This document shows positions 50,581 to 57,802 of a stretch of DNA of 64,000 nt, one piece after another. Source of the stretch: Eubacterium sp. (GTDB lineage Bacteria; Bacillota; Clostridia; Lachnospirales; Lachnospiraceae); contig JAFRGL010000019.1 of NCBI GenBank assembly GCA_017433825.1, forward strand, positions 62,001 through 126,000. The letters are read 5' to 3'. The stretch's first letter is position 1; the number at the start of each line of letters is the position of its first letter. Made by a program: the position numbers and the translations under genes. The notes below the pieces were generated by a model. That model was not told the origin of the DNA, did no database searches, and worked only from the letters and a program-made list of their open reading frames with translations.

Positions 50581-53028
50581 ATGTACGTAAAAGCACCGAT
50601 TTCAGACCGCGTAGCGAGAATCCGCGAGCGGTACCGCAGCACCAAGCCGAAAGTAGATATGGCCAGATACAGACTGGTTACAGAGTTCTACAAAGAGAAT
50701 CCCCAGCTGACCGGTATTCTCAAAAAGGCGAAAAACTTACGGAATCTGTTCGAGAATATGCCCACCCCCGTATTTGAGGATGAGCTCATCGTCGGTTTCC
50801 AGGGAGCAACCTACAGAAGCTCTGCCGTTTATCCGGAAGTTGGCTTCCAGTGGTTCTTTGATGAGGTGGGCAAATTCGACGCCAACGGCAAGCGAATCAT
50901 CACCACCAGGACCACCGACCCCTATGACATCGATGAAGAAGATGCGGAATACGGCCTTGCCACCGGAGAATTCTGGCTGCAGTTCAACAACAGCCGTATG
51001 GCGGACGAATACATGCCCAGAGGCCTTCGCAAGATCGCCGGCAACGGCGTCTGCCTGTTTTCCCCGGTCCGTTCCTGCGGCGCGCCGGTAGGCCATTTCA
51101 CTGCCAACCAGTGGAAAGCGGTTGACAGAGGCTTCCTTTCCATCGCGGAAGAAGCCTGCGCGAAGATGGAGAAGCTGGAAGAGGACGGTATTTTCGGAAC
51201 TTCCATTTACCAGTACAACTTCTACCGCGCGGTTGACATTGTGTGCCGCGGCATCATCCGTTATTCCGAAAGGTATGCGGAAGAGTGCCTGCGCCAGGCA
51301 GAAGAGTGTACGGACGAGAAGAGAAAAGCAGAACTTCTCGATATGGCGGACTGCCTGAACTGGATTATGAAGAACCCGGCCAGAAACCTGCATGATGCCC
51401 TGCAGATCGTGTATCTGTATCATCTGTCCTTCTGTCTGGATGCCCAGCAGCATGGCACGAGCGTAGGCCGTCTTGACCAGTATGTGGGCAAATATGCCGA
51501 AGCGGATATCGCTTCCGGCAGACTGACGAAAGAGGAAGCCCAGGAGCTTATTGACTGTACCATCCTGAAGTTCGCGGAATGCAACAAGGTCGGTTCCGAA
51601 GGCGCTTCCGCCGCGAACCCCGGCTATACCTCCGGCATGCTGACCACCCTGGGCGGCGTTGACAAGGACGGCAATGATGCCTCCAACGTTGCCACCTATA
51701 TGATTCTGCAGGCCAACAGCCGTATGTACCTGCACGATCCGCCTCTGGCGCTGCGTATCCATGACAAGACCCCGGATGACCTTTGGGAGGCTGCCATTGA
51801 GGCTACAAAGATGGCCGGCGGCGTACCTTCCTACGAATATGACGGCGTTATTATTCCCGGCCTGATGAAGAGAGGCCTGACCCTGGAGGATGCCAGAAAC
51901 TACGCCCTTATGGGCTGCGTGGAGCCCTGCGGCTGCGGTACCGAGTGGGCACAGCCCGGCGGCACCGGCGCGGAATCCTACATGAATATCGCCACCTGTC
52001 TGCTCATCGCCATCAACAACGGCACGAACCCGATGAAGATGCCGTTCCCGGGTGCTCCCGAACCCAGACAGACCGGTCTTCCCACCGGCTATCTGTATGA
52101 GATGAACAGCATTGAAGATGTTATGGAAGCCGTAGACAAGCAGATGAAGTTCTTCTGCAAATGGCAGGCCAGCTGTATCGCTGCCTGGGAGTCCATGGCC
52201 AGCTTCAACATCCCGCTTCCGATTGTATCCGCCACCATGGACGGCTGCATGGAAAAGGGTATGGACGTTATGTGGGGCGGCGCCAAGTATAACTCCACCG
52301 GCAACTCCAACGTCGGCGTGGGCAACCTGGCAGACTCCATGAACATTCTGGAGCAGGTAGTCTTCAAAGAGAAGAGATGCACCACCAGGGAAATGTACGA
52401 TGCGCTGATGAATAACTGGAAGGGTTATGAGGAGCTGCAGCAGTACATCAACGGCAAGGCGAAACACTACGGCAACGGTATTCCGGAGTGCGATAAATGG
52501 ATGACCTGGGCGGCCGACTGCTACGCAGACGCCATCAATGCGACTTCCGGTCCGAGAGGCAACCACCTGCATGCAGGCTGCTATCCCGTAACCGCAAACG
52601 TGGGCTTCGGCCGTATGACCGGCGCTACCCCGGACGGCAGAAATGCCGGTGAACCGCTTTGCGACGGTATTTCCCCGCGTCAGGGCTTCGACAAGGGCGG
52701 CCCCTTAACCACCATCAACTCCCTGCTGACCTTCGATCAGACGAAGTACTCCAACGGCACGCTGTGCAACATGAAATTCCATCCGACAGCCCTGAACCGT
52801 GAGGACGGCTGGAAGAAGCTTCGTGATGTCATGTCCACCTACTTCGAAGGCGGCGGCATGGAGCTGCAGCTGAACATCGTTTCCGCTGATACCTTAAAGG
52901 ATGCGCAGGAGCATCCGGAAAACTACAAGGATCTGGTTGTCCGTGTAGCCGGCTTCTCCGCATACTTCGTGGAAGTGTTCAAAGATTCCCAGGATGACCT
53001 TATCCGTCGTACCGAGATGAACCTGTAA
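50581..53028 (+). CDS. Glycyl radical enzyme 8, CGCG/AQPGG subtype
   Basis: 815 aa, sister of GRE 6. Catalytic Cys446 in GCVEPCGCGTEWAQPGG, Glu448, radical Gly791. It shares MYVKAPISDRVARIRERY, FTANQWKAVDRGF and QQHGTSVGRLDQY with GRE 6 but differs in the segment SPVRSCGAPVGHF and lacks the extra loop. AAAGGAGA precedes the ATG. Its 3' half resembles GRE 3 in places (EQVVFKEKRCTTREMYDALMNNW against DQVVFKEKRCTTREMY), suggesting exchange between subtypes. Single gene; terminator and structured repeat follow. Substrate unknown. Confidence 0.93.
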   Translation: MYVKAPISDRVARIRERYRSTKPKVDMARYRLVTEFYKENPQLTGILKKAKNLRNLFENMPTPVFEDELIVGFQGATYRSSAVYPEVGFQWFFDEVGKFDANGKRIITTRTTDPYDIDEEDAEYGLATGEFWLQFNNSRMADEYMPRGLRKIAGNGVCLFSPVRSCGAPVGHFTANQWKAVDRGFLSIAEEACAKMEKLEEDGIFGTSIYQYNFYRAVDIVCRGIIRYSERYAEECLRQAEECTDEKRKAELLDMADCLNWIMKNPARNLHDALQIVYLYHLSFCLDAQQHGTSVGRLDQYVGKYAEADIASGRLTKEEAQELIDCTILKFAECNKVGSEGASAANPGYTSGMLTTLGGVDKDGNDASNVATYMILQANSRMYLHDPPLALRIHDKTPDDLWEAAIEATKMAGGVPSYEYDGVIIPGLMKRGLTLEDARNYALMGCVEPCGCGTEWAQPGGTGAESYMNIATCLLIAINNGTNPMKMPFPGAPEPRQTGLPTGYLYEMNSIEDVMEAVDKQMKFFCKWQASCIAAWESMASFNIPLPIVSATMDGCMEKGMDVMWGGAKYNSTGNSNVGVGNLADSMNILEQVVFKEKRCTTREMYDALMNNWKGYEELQQYINGKAKHYGNGIPECDKWMTWAADCYADAINATSGPRGNHLHAGCYPVTANVGFGRMTGATPDGRNAGEPLCDGISPRQGFDKGGPLTTINSLLTFDQTKYSNGTLCNMKFHPTALNREDGWKKLRDVMSTYFEGGGMELQLNIVSADTLKDAQEHPENYKDLVVRVAGFSAYFVEVFKDSQDDLIRRTEMNL

Positions 53029-53042
53029 GATAAAAGCTGCAC

Positions 53043-53093
53043 AATAGAAAAAGGGTTCCGGCAAGCTTGCTTGCACGGAACCCTTTTTCTATT
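53043..53093 (+). terminator. Terminator of GRE 8, 18-base perfect stem
   Basis: An 18-base arm at 53043-53060 pairs perfectly with 53076-53093; the loop holds GCAAGCTTGCTTG as in the GRE 5 terminator. Confidence 0.9.
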
Positions 53094-53097
53094 GGGT

Positions 53098-53230
53098 GGC
53101 CTAACGAACATGAGCACTGATCCTGCGAAGCAGGAGAAAAAGTGCGAATGTTTGTTAGGGACTGCGGGAGCACGAAGTGCGCAGCAGTCACTTTTATCCT
53201 GACAGCATTAACGGACATGAGCACTGATCC
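53098..53230 (+). repeat. Structured interspersed repeat, copy B
   Basis: CCTAACGAACAT pairs with ATGTTTGTTAGG around GCACT/AGTGC and CCTGC-gaa-GCAGG, giving a nested hairpin of about 60 bases; a second hairpin is GACTGC...GCAGTC with inner GCAC/GTGC. It ends with AACGGACATGAGCACTGATCC (53210-53230), repeating the opening motif. Related to 41341-41530. Confidence 0.7.
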
Positions 53231-53235
53231 TTTTT

Positions 53236-54315
53236 TCAGAACAGCACATCCTTAAAACACATCCTCTGTTCATTTTTATCATAATCCCAGCTGTGGCAGG
53301 CGCCGCCCGCGCAGAATTCCAGCTGGCTGCAGGTTCTGCATTTTTCGCTTTTCTCCGCAAGACCGCCCCGGAAAATCTGAAAACCGTTTTCCCAGACGTC
53401 TTTCAGGCGGTCGGTCAGGATATTTCCGAAGACCGTTTCCGGCCGGCGTTCGATGTCCAGACAGCTGGTGATATCGCCGGTGGAAGTGATGGCGGCCACA
53501 TAGATGCCTGCATTGCAGATAAAATAGTGCTTCCGCACTTCACGTTCATAATCCAGTCCAAGGAAATGGCTGCAGCCATAGGTTAAGGGCATGCCTTCCG
53601 AACGTTTTTCCCGGATAAAATCAAACAGATACCGGTAATCCTCACCGGTCAGCATCATTTCCGGGTGCGCGAGAGCCCGGCCGATGGGCTCAATGCCGAT
53701 GATGCGCCAGGAATCGATGTCGATACCGCAGAAAATATCATACATCGGTTCCAGCTCGTGCATGTTGGTGTGATTTATCACCGTGGTTACCTGCACATGA
53801 CGAAAACCGCCTTCTTCCAGAAGGCAGTTAATCCCCCGCATGGCGGCATCGTAACCGCCCGGCGTCCGCCGGAAACGGTCATGGGTTTCTTTAAGACCGT
53901 CGATGGAGACGGAGATGGTGCCCATGCCGCATTCATGCAGTTTCCGGGCGCAGCCGGCGTCAATCAGGGTGCCGTTGCTGGTCATGCCCCAGTGATATCC
54001 GAGATCCTTTGCAAACCCCAGGATATCGAAGAAATCGGTGCGCAGCAGCGGTTCCCCGCCGGTGATGCAAAGCTGGAAAGACTTCACGTCAAAATCCGCG
54101 TCGACGTCAGTCAGGATTTTTTTGTATTGTTCCAAAGACAGTTCAAAACCGCCGGTGTAGTCGCAGCTGCTTCCGCAGTGGAGGCAGTGTTCGTTGCACC
54201 GGCTGGTCAGTTCCAGAAACAGGAATTTCAGGATGGGCTTTTTCTGCAGCTGCTTTTTATAATCCGCAAGCTGGCGCAGATGGCCTTCTTTGATTTTTGC
54301 AAGTTCGGTTTTCAT
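53236..54315 (-). CDS. Radical SAM/SPASM protein, candidate peptide maturase
   Basis: 359 aa. The radical SAM cluster motif CxxxCxxC is Cys40, Cys44, Cys47 (SRCNEHCLHCG); GGEPLLR follows as the SAM-binding glycine motif. The C-terminal third has SPASM-type auxiliary cluster cysteines (FICNAGIYVA, SCLDIERR, CRTCSQLEFCAGGACHSW). SPASM enzymes typically modify peptides or proteins. The gene lies 29 bases after a small exported protein with three VYGPP repeats, its likely substrate. It is not a GRE activase: those are shorter, have GIR motifs and lack SPASM domains. The chemistry (thioether, C-C crosslink or other) is unknown. Confidence 0.88.
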   Translation of the reverse strand: MKTELAKIKEGHLRQLADYKKQLQKKPILKFLFLELTSRCNEHCLHCGSSCDYTGGFELSLEQYKKILTDVDADFDVKSFQLCITGGEPLLRTDFFDILGFAKDLGYHWGMTSNGTLIDAGCARKLHECGMGTISVSIDGLKETHDRFRRTPGGYDAAMRGINCLLEEGGFRHVQVTTVINHTNMHELEPMYDIFCGIDIDSWRIIGIEPIGRALAHPEMMLTGEDYRYLFDFIREKRSEGMPLTYGCSHFLGLDYEREVRKHYFICNAGIYVAAITSTGDITSCLDIERRPETVFGNILTDRLKDVWENGFQIFRGGLAEKSEKCRTCSQLEFCAGGACHSWDYDKNEQRMCFKDVLF

Positions 54316-54344
54316 GTGTATGCCGCCCGCTTAATTCTGCAGCT

Positions 54345-54614
54345 TTACGGTTCGAAATCCACCGGAGGCCCGTAAACGTCTTCCGGGATGTTTTCCTCCG
54401 GGTCAAACTGTGACACTGCGCTGTATTCATTATCTTCCGGAGGCCCGTAAACCGGTTCGGAAACGTTTTCTGAAGAGTCATACTTCGATTCGCTGACAAC
54501 ATCATCAGGCGGAGGTCCGTAGACACTTTCAGGCCTGTTGACGCAGGCGACAAAGGCAGCCGCGGCCACGGCAGCGGCAGTGCCGGTGATAACCAGTTTT
54601 TTTGATTTTTTCAT
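54345..54614 (-). CDS. Small exported protein with three VYGPP repeats, candidate modified peptide
   Basis: 89 aa from the ATG at 54614 (AGGAG upstream; a frame 19 codons longer has no such site). Residues 1-24 form a lysine-rich start and Ala-rich hydrophobic segment ending FVAC, like a lipoprotein signal with Cys24. The rest is three acidic repeats ending VYGPPPDD (31-38), VYGPPEDN (55-62) and VYGPPVDF (80-87), with the longer unit [YF]DxxEN[VI]xExVYGPP in the last two. Regular spacing of 24-25 residues and the adjacent radical SAM/SPASM gene suggest that each VYGPPxD is a modification site. Confidence 0.75.
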   Translation of the reverse strand: MKKSKKLVITGTAAAVAAAAFVACVNRPESVYGPPPDDVVSESKYDSSENVSEPVYGPPEDNEYSAVSQFDPEENIPEDVYGPPVDFEP

Positions 54615-54741
54615 GGCAGTTCTCCTAAAGGGCATGGGAATATGCCGTTGCATTTTATGCGCGAAAAGCATGATACAGACTGTTCTTTCATTATATCAGG
54701 AAATTCCGTAAAATACTACCTGTTTTCCCTGATTAATGTGG

Positions 54742-54770
54742 TTTTCATCTGCGGAATTTTATGATACAAT
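54742..54770 (+). promoter_or_regulatory. Promoter of the TerB-BrxD-helicase operon
   Basis: TTTTCA (54742-54747), 17 bases, TACAAT (54765-54770) with TGA before it (extended -10). On the opposite strand TGATATAAT (TATAAT at 54695-54690) should drive the VYGPP gene. Confidence 0.6.
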
Positions 54771-54820
54771 ACAAAGATAACCGATTATTTATGCAATTTT
54801 TCTTTTGACGGGCAGGAAAA

Positions 54821-56455
54821 ATGAAAAACCAGGAACCGGCAAAGTTTGCCGGAAATGACAGACAGGAGAATAACACGGCCGCGTATTATGTGCTGGACGA
54901 CGGGCAGTCATACGAAGACAGCCCGTACCGGGATACGCCGCTTCCCGCGCGGGATACGTCCCTTCCCCTCCGGGACAGAAGTATGCCTGCCCGCAAGGAT
55001 GAGATACCGGAGCAGATCCGCAAAATGCGCCGGCTGTACGAATACAGCGACGGAAGCTTCCGGCAGAAATGCAAGAACTTCTATCTCCAGGGCATGTACA
55101 TGAAGGATTATGAGGATGACGCGCCATGGAACGGCCGTTTCCGGCATTATTTCCCTGTGTACCAGGACCTGGGCGTGGATCAGCTGAGGGGGTATTTCAC
55201 CTGGAGGACCGCGGTGCGCCGCGGCACTTATCCGGAAGGCAATACCTGCTACGCCTATCTGTATCTTTACGAGCTCTTAAACGGCATCGGAAGCGAAAGT
55301 CCGGAAGACACGCTTTCGAAAATGAAAGCCTTCGAGAATGGCTATCTGGACGCCGGATACGGGGATCCGGCCATGCGCAAAAACCTGCACCGCTGGCTGC
55401 TGGAATACGCCGTGGTGAAGAACCTGCCCGCAGAAGAGGCGGCATCCTTTGCGGATCCGGCTGTCAGGGCCTGGGATCACGCCATGGCGGTGCTGCAGGC
55501 ACCGGATGGATGTTCGGATGAGGAGCTTTTCGAAGCCATTGAAAGCCTGCCGGGAAACCGGCTCGGAAGCTCCGTAACGGTGGTGAAGGAAGGCGCGGCC
55601 GCGAAAAAGCTGTTTGCCCGTCTCTGGCGGCATATTGTATCGTCCTACAGGGAAAAAGGCAGGGATTTCTTCACGGAATGCTTCGGAAAAAAGAGAATCT
55701 ACCTGTGGCATCCCTTGGGCAACGCGGTTTACTGGGAGCATCACAGGCAGGAAAAAACGGATTACGTGCTGAATGAAAGCCGGCGATTCTACCGCAGGGA
55801 GGGCGTCTGGTACGAGGAAAGCTACCAGAGCCTGTATTTCAACAAACGGAAGTTCAATGCGCTGTTCCACGAAGCGGACCGGCAGTTCCGGGATTATCTG
55901 AAGACCGGCCATTCCTTAAAGGCCAAGCCGGAGGAAGCCTGGGCGGCATCTTTCGTGGAGGAAATCATCGCGGAAGACCGGAAGGAAAAGACGGAAGCGG
56001 CAAGGCCGAAGATTGTCATCGATTTTTCGGGCCTTGAGAAGATCCGGCAGGACGCGGAAATCACCAAGGCCAGCCTTCTGACGGAAGAGGAACGGGCGGA
56101 GGAAGCAAAAGCGGCGCAGGCGGATGAGCCGCAAAAGGAGCCCCCGCGGCAGATTCTGCCGGACGGTGTAAAAGAAGCGGAAGAAGGGCAGCAATCCGGA
56201 AAGGACAGTCTTCACGGAAGAATTCGGGAATATCTTTCCGATGAACACCTGGTGCGCCTGGTGCATATGCTGCTTTCCGGAAGGGATGCGGCGGCCTTCC
56301 TTTCAGCAGGCCGTCTGATGCCCACGGTTGCGGCGGATGCCGTAAACGAAGCGCTGTTCGACCTGGTGGGGGACAATGTACTGGAATGCGAAGATGACAG
56401 GCTTTCCCTGGTGGAGGATTACCGGGAAGACCTGATGAAATTGTTTGAGGAATAA
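54821..56455 (+). CDS. TerB-N/TerB-C domain protein
   Basis: 544 aa. Residues about 55-270 match TerB_N: FRQKCKNFYLQGMYMKDYEDD, FPVYQDLGVDQLRGYFTWRTAVRRG and YAYLYLYELLNGIG are its conserved blocks. The C-terminal part (about 300-544, with HPLGNAVYWEH and a helical end) is consistent with TerB_C. These domains belong to the tellurite-resistance/Ter stress network and are predicted to accompany DNA-processing enzymes. First of three genes; the ATPase gene starts 2 bases after its stop. Probable role: partner or sensor of the ATPase/helicase pair. Confidence 0.85.
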   Translation: MKNQEPAKFAGNDRQENNTAAYYVLDDGQSYEDSPYRDTPLPARDTSLPLRDRSMPARKDEIPEQIRKMRRLYEYSDGSFRQKCKNFYLQGMYMKDYEDDAPWNGRFRHYFPVYQDLGVDQLRGYFTWRTAVRRGTYPEGNTCYAYLYLYELLNGIGSESPEDTLSKMKAFENGYLDAGYGDPAMRKNLHRWLLEYAVVKNLPAEEAASFADPAVRAWDHAMAVLQAPDGCSDEELFEAIESLPGNRLGSSVTVVKEGAAAKKLFARLWRHIVSSYREKGRDFFTECFGKKRIYLWHPLGNAVYWEHHRQEKTDYVLNESRRFYRREGVWYEESYQSLYFNKRKFNALFHEADRQFRDYLKTGHSLKAKPEEAWAASFVEEIIAEDRKEKTEAARPKIVIDFSGLEKIRQDAEITKASLLTEEERAEEAKAAQADEPQKEPPRQILPDGVKEAEEGQQSGKDSLHGRIREYLSDEHLVRLVHMLLSGRDAAAFLSAGRLMPTVAADAVNEALFDLVGDNVLECEDDRLSLVEDYREDLMKLFEE

Positions 56456-56457
56456 AG

Positions 56458-57789
56458 ATGGGAGAAGAGAACAGAAAAGTACCGAAAAGGATAGCCCAGA
56501 CGGTGATTAATTCCTTAAAAGGCGGCGTGGTGCCCAGAATCGGCCTGCCATACATTACCGTAGGCCGGAAGAACGAGATAGCCGCGCTACTGCACGACGT
56601 GGATATCATCTCTGAGGGCGGCGCCTCCTGCCGTTTCATCGTGGGAAAATACGGTTCGGGCAAAAGCTTCCTGCTCCAGACCATCCGGAACTACGTGATG
56701 GACAGGGGCTTTATCGTGGCCGACGCGGATCTTTCGCCGGAAAGACGGCTGATGGGCACAAAAGGCCAGGGCCTGGCCACGTACCGCGAGCTTATCGGCA
56801 ATCTTTCCACGAAAACCAGGCCGGAGGGCGGCGCCCTCACCCTGGTGCTGGACCGCTGGATTAACGCCTGCCGGTCGGAGGCTGCGCTGGAAACCGGGCT
56901 TTCCCCTGCGGACCCCGCCCTTGCGGCCGCGGTGGACCGGAAGATTTACGAAGTAACGGCACAGATCAACGAGCTGGTGCACGGCTTTGAATTCGCAAGG
57001 CTTCTGTCCGTTTATTACCATGCCTATCTGGAGGGAAACGACGACACCAAGGCGAGGGTCATCCGGTGGTTCCGGGGAGAATACAGCCTGAAAAGGGAAG
57101 CCCGGGAAGATTTGGGCGTCAACATCATCATTACGGATGACGACTGGTATGATTATCTGAAGCTTTTTGCCGTGTTTTTCCGCCTGGCGGGCTACACGGG
57201 TATGATGATCATGATCGACGAGCTGGTGAACATTTACAAGATACCGAATTCAGTGACCAGGCAGTACAACTATGAGAAGCTTCTGACCATGTACAACGAC
57301 ACCCTGCAGGGCAAGGCCAGGTATCTGGGAATCCTGATGGGCTGCACGCCCCAGGCCCTGGAGGACAGGCGCAGAGGGCTTTACAGCTATGAGGCCCTGC
57401 GTTCAAGGCTTGCGGAGGGACGTTTTTCAAAGCCCAATGCCCGGGACCTTCTGGCGCCGGTTATCCGGCTTGACCCCTTAACGGCGGAGGAAATGCTGGT
57501 TTTATGCGAGAAGCTTGCTGATTTGCATGCGGGCCTGTACGGTTATGAGCGCAGTCTGGGAACCGCGGACCTTGCGGTATTTATCCGGATGGAATACGAA
57601 CGCATCGGGGCGGATACCAATATCACGCCCAGGGAAGTGATCCGGGATTTCATTGAACTTCTGGACCTCCTGAGCCAGAATCCGGGCCTTTCTGTTTCTG
57701 ATCTTCTGAAATCAGAGGATTTTTCCTACGCGAAATCCGAGGCGGTATCCGACAACGCGGACGAGGACTTTGCCGAATTTACGGTATAA
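56458..57789 (+). CDS. BrxD-like ATP-binding protein (DUF2791)
   Basis: 443 aa P-loop ATPase. IAQTVINSLKGGVVP and the VGRKNEI segment open the domain, Walker A is GKYGSGKS near residues 63-70, and the Walker B region MMIMIDELVNIYK is near 248-260 with Asp-Glu. LLAPVIRLDPLTAEEML and ITPREVIRDFIELLDLL close it. This is the DUF2791 family, called BrxD in type 2 BREX phage defence. It is sandwiched between the TerB protein and the helicase, which in BREX is BrxHI. No PglX, PglZ or BrxC gene is in the window. Confidence 0.88.
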   Translation: MGEENRKVPKRIAQTVINSLKGGVVPRIGLPYITVGRKNEIAALLHDVDIISEGGASCRFIVGKYGSGKSFLLQTIRNYVMDRGFIVADADLSPERRLMGTKGQGLATYRELIGNLSTKTRPEGGALTLVLDRWINACRSEAALETGLSPADPALAAAVDRKIYEVTAQINELVHGFEFARLLSVYYHAYLEGNDDTKARVIRWFRGEYSLKREAREDLGVNIIITDDDWYDYLKLFAVFFRLAGYTGMMIMIDELVNIYKIPNSVTRQYNYEKLLTMYNDTLQGKARYLGILMGCTPQALEDRRRGLYSYEALRSRLAEGRFSKPNARDLLAPVIRLDPLTAEEMLVLCEKLADLHAGLYGYERSLGTADLAVFIRMEYERIGADTNITPREVIRDFIELLDLLSQNPGLSVSDLLKSEDFSYAKSEAVSDNADEDFAEFTV

Positions 57790-57802
57790 GGAGCTTAAAA
57801 CG

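Noticed and set aside
12250..53028. A microcompartment-associated GRE locus
   Set aside because: None of the GREs has an N-terminal encapsulation extension and no shell protein, aldehyde dehydrogenase or phosphotransacylase gene is present.
53236..54315. Radical SAM gene as the missing GRE activase
   Set aside because: It has a SPASM C-terminal domain, lacks the activase GIR motif and ferredoxin clusters, and is coupled to the VYGPP protein gene.
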